Shown here piece by piece: positions 14,453-15,597 of a stretch of DNA of 15,597 nt. Position 1 is the stretch's first letter. Each line of letters starts with the position of its first letter. The stretch is from Clostridiales bacterium (GTDB lineage Bacteria; Bacillota; Clostridia; Christensenellales; Aristaeellaceae), in contig SFGO01000058.1 in NCBI GenBank assembly GCA_004556545.1, positions 1-15,597 of the forward strand. Reading direction: 5' to 3'. Both the position numbers and the translations under genes were made by a program. The notes under the pieces are model-generated. The model was not told the origin of the DNA. It made no database searches and saw only the letters and a program-made list of their open reading frames with translations.

Positions 14453-14995
14453 ATGAAGACTATCATTACCGGTAAAGATATGGTTATTTCCAATGCCATC
14501 AGCGAGCGCGTTCTGAAGAAAACCGCCAAAATGGAGCGTTATCTGGATCCCAACACCGAGCTTTTAGTCCGTCTGACGAAGAAAAAAGACGGCCGCCGGA
14601 AATGCGAAATCACCGTCCCCTTTGAGGGCGTAACGCTGCGGGCCGAGGCCTCCAGCGACGATAATCTCTACGTTTCCATCGATCAGGCGCTGGCCAAGCT
14701 GGAGCGTCAGATCCACAAGCACCGCACCAAGCTGCAAAGCCGCTTCCGCAGCGACGCCTTCAAGGCCATGGAGCTGGAATACGCCGAAGAGCCCGTGTCC
14801 GAGCAGGAAGACGAACCCAAGGTGGTTCGCCACAAGACCTTCCCAGTTCGCCCCATGAGCGTGGAAGACGCCGTTATGCAGATGGAGCTTCTGGGCCACG
14901 ACTTCTTCGTTTTCGTCAACGCCGAAACCGACCGCACCAACGTTCTCTACCAGCGCAAAGACGGCGGTCTCGGTCTCCTCGAGCCCGAAGCCTAA
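14453..14995 (+). CDS. hpf: Ribosome hibernation promoting factor, long form
   Basis: Long HPF binds the decoding region of the 30S subunit and pairs ribosomes into inactive 100S dimers in slow growth. The product has 180 residues: an N-terminal ribosome-binding domain (about 1-100, beta-alpha fold, with the basic stretch KLERQIHKHRTKLQSRF), an acidic linker with EEPVSEQEDEP, and the C-terminal dimerisation domain (about 124-180) with KTFPVRPMSVEDAVMQMELLGHDFFVF. This two-domain layout is the Gram-positive type. AAAGGAG (14436-14442) lies 10 bases before the ATG. The leader is long and has a hairpin and a 37-codon open frame whose stop touches the SD. The usual Gram-positive neighbour secA is not seen; a repeat-rich spacer follows. 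Confidence 0.95.
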   Translation: MKTIITGKDMVISNAISERVLKKTAKMERYLDPNTELLVRLTKKKDGRRKCEITVPFEGVTLRAEASSDDNLYVSIDQALAKLERQIHKHRTKLQSRFRSDAFKAMELEYAEEPVSEQEDEPKVVRHKTFPVRPMSVEDAVMQMELLGHDFFVFVNAETDRTNVLYQRKDGGLGLLEPEA

Positions 14996-14999
14996 GGCA

Positions 15000-15046
15000 C
15001 AGGGGGTGACCCCCTGCACCCCGGACTGCGCGCCTACGGCGCGCAG
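15000..15046. repeat. Two GC-rich hairpins directly after hpf
   Basis: CAGGGGG/CCCCCTG (15000-15016, 3-base loop) and CTGCGCGCC/GGCGCGCAG (15026-15046, 3-base loop) are both perfect. Neither has a T-run, so they are more like intergenic repeat modules than terminators. The style matches the cluster at 10643-10826. Confidence 0.55.
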
Positions 15047-15089
15047 GGTGCTCGGGAGACATGCCAATTGGCCGGGGTTTTACCGCCGC

Positions 15090-15182
15090 TCGGCGACAGG
15101 CCTCGCGGCTCGCCGGTCTAGTGCGGCTCCCTGCCGGGTGGCCGATTCAGACCACCATTCGGCAACGGGCCTCATGGCTCGC
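15090..15182. repeat. 24-bp direct repeat pair
   Basis: Copies at 15090-15113 and 15159-15182 share the pattern TCGGCRACRGGCCTC, two variable bases, GGCTCGC and are 69 bases apart start to start. Differences are single transitions. This 600-bp tail (14996-15597) has no convincing gene. Confidence 0.55.
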
Positions 15183-15185
15183 AAG

Positions 15186-15222
15186 AAAGGCCAGCGTGAA
15201 ATCAAATTCACGCTAGCCTTTT
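15186..15222. terminator. Intrinsic terminator, probably bidirectional
   Basis: GGCCAGCGTGAA (15189-15200) pairs with TTCACGCTAGCC (15207-15218) with a single C-A mismatch, around the loop ATCAAA. TTTT follows and AAA precedes, so the stem can be used in either direction. It probably ends the hpf transcript, 190 bases after its stop. Confidence 0.7.
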
Positions 15223-15227
15223 GCGTT

Positions 15228-15400
15228 GCAAAATTTTCCAAGCAGCACCGAAACATCTCAACCTGCAAGGGTTGAGCTTGCCCACAGCCAACTGCGGTGA
15301 AAAGAAAATCAGTCTGTTCATCCACGCCGCAAAATCTTCCAGCCACATCGAAGCATCCCAACTTGCAAGGGATGCGTATGCCCCACGCCGACTGCGAGGG
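15228..15400. repeat. 73-bp imperfect direct repeat, each copy with a hairpin
   Basis: Copy A (15228-15300) and copy B (15329-15400) align with one gap at about 74 percent by my count. The best-kept word is TGCAAGG. In A it is the loop of CTCAACC/GGTTGAG (15257-15276); in B the stem is GCATCCC/GGGATGC (15353-15375). The hairpin persists although its sequence changed, which hints at a selected RNA or DNA structure. Confidence 0.6.
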
Positions 15401-15425
15401 AGCAGAGCGGCGATAGGCAGCGGAG

Positions 15426-15562
15426 GGAAAAAGGCCCGCCCATTTTGACGGCGGAAAAAGGCGAGCTCCGAGCGCGCACGAACGTAAATGTTGGCCGTCC
15501 AACTCCGCTGCGCGCGACATAGCGAGCCCCGCCGTCAAAATGGGCAATAAAGGGCTTTTTCC
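15426..15562. mobile_element. 137-bp foldback (MITE-like) element with inverted ends
   Basis: The ends read GGAAAAAG and CTTTTTCC. Just inside them is a perfect 17-bp inverted repeat, GCCCATTTTGACGGCGG (15438-15454) with its complement at 15529-15545. At the centre is GTTGG/CCAAC with a 4-base loop (15490-15503). CGGAG flanks both sides (15421-15425 and 15563-15567), consistent with a 5-bp target duplication. No transposase is encoded. It could instead be a long palindromic repeat of another kind. Confidence 0.5.
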
Positions 15563-15597
15563 CGGAGTCGCCGTGCCGCTGGCTTTCTTTTGCACAC

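Noticed and set aside
15090..15400. CRISPR-like array
   Set aside because: Only two copies of each repeat, with different lengths and imperfect identity, and no regular spacers or cas genes.
15080..15595. 171-codon minus-strand frame at the right end
   Set aside because: It runs straight through a terminator, both repeat pairs and the foldback element, and its product only mirrors those repeats. No SD or domain is seen.

Overview
The window comes from a Gram-positive, endospore-forming bacterium, most likely a GC-rich gut-type member of the Clostridia. The main reasons are spoVAD, spoVAE and a 27-codon spoVM, a long-form hpf, purine-rich Shine-Dalgarno (SD) sites before most genes, and a YesM/YesN-type two-component pair. 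Taxonomy below class level is inference. No rRNA, tRNA or CRISPR array is visible.

Region 1 (1-3230) is visibly poorer in G+C than the rest. It carries a sigma-A-like promoter, a membrane histidine kinase and an overlapping AraC-type response regulator, then a modest terminator.

Region 2 (3227-10892) is a transport locus. A membrane-anchored AraC-family regulator (minus strand) is divergent from an operon encoding a secreted solute-binding protein, an ABC ATPase, a fused two-domain permease and a second ABC ATPase. The 270-bp divergent gap holds a promoter in each direction, short repeated operator-like words, a perfect 10-bp stem-loop and a hairpin that covers the SD of the binding-protein gene. 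The regulator probably senses a ligand outside the cell and controls the operon. The substrate cannot be read from the sequence; iron, phosphonate and sugar phosphate are all used by this transporter family. A hairpin-rich spacer and a nested palindromic terminator close the region.

Region 3 (10989-12820) is a sporulation cluster. spoVAD-spoVAE (dipicolinic acid transport) follow a sequence that fits the sigma-G promoter consensus with one mismatch. Converging on them, one base away, is a minus-strand pair: a 64-residue two-helix membrane protein and spoVM, the tiny amphipathic coat-anchoring protein. The SD of spoVM contains the stop codon of its partner, and a sigma-E-like promoter precedes the pair. 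The spoVAC gene usually found before spoVAD is absent.

Region 4 (12820-14995) has a MATE-family exporter (minus) divergent from hpf (plus), each with its own -10 box.

Region 5 (14996-15597) has no convincing gene. It is built of palindromes and repeats: tandem GC hairpins, a 24-bp direct repeat, a terminator, a 73-bp imperfect direct repeat whose copies each fold, and a 137-bp foldback element with inverted ends and a possible 5-bp target duplication.
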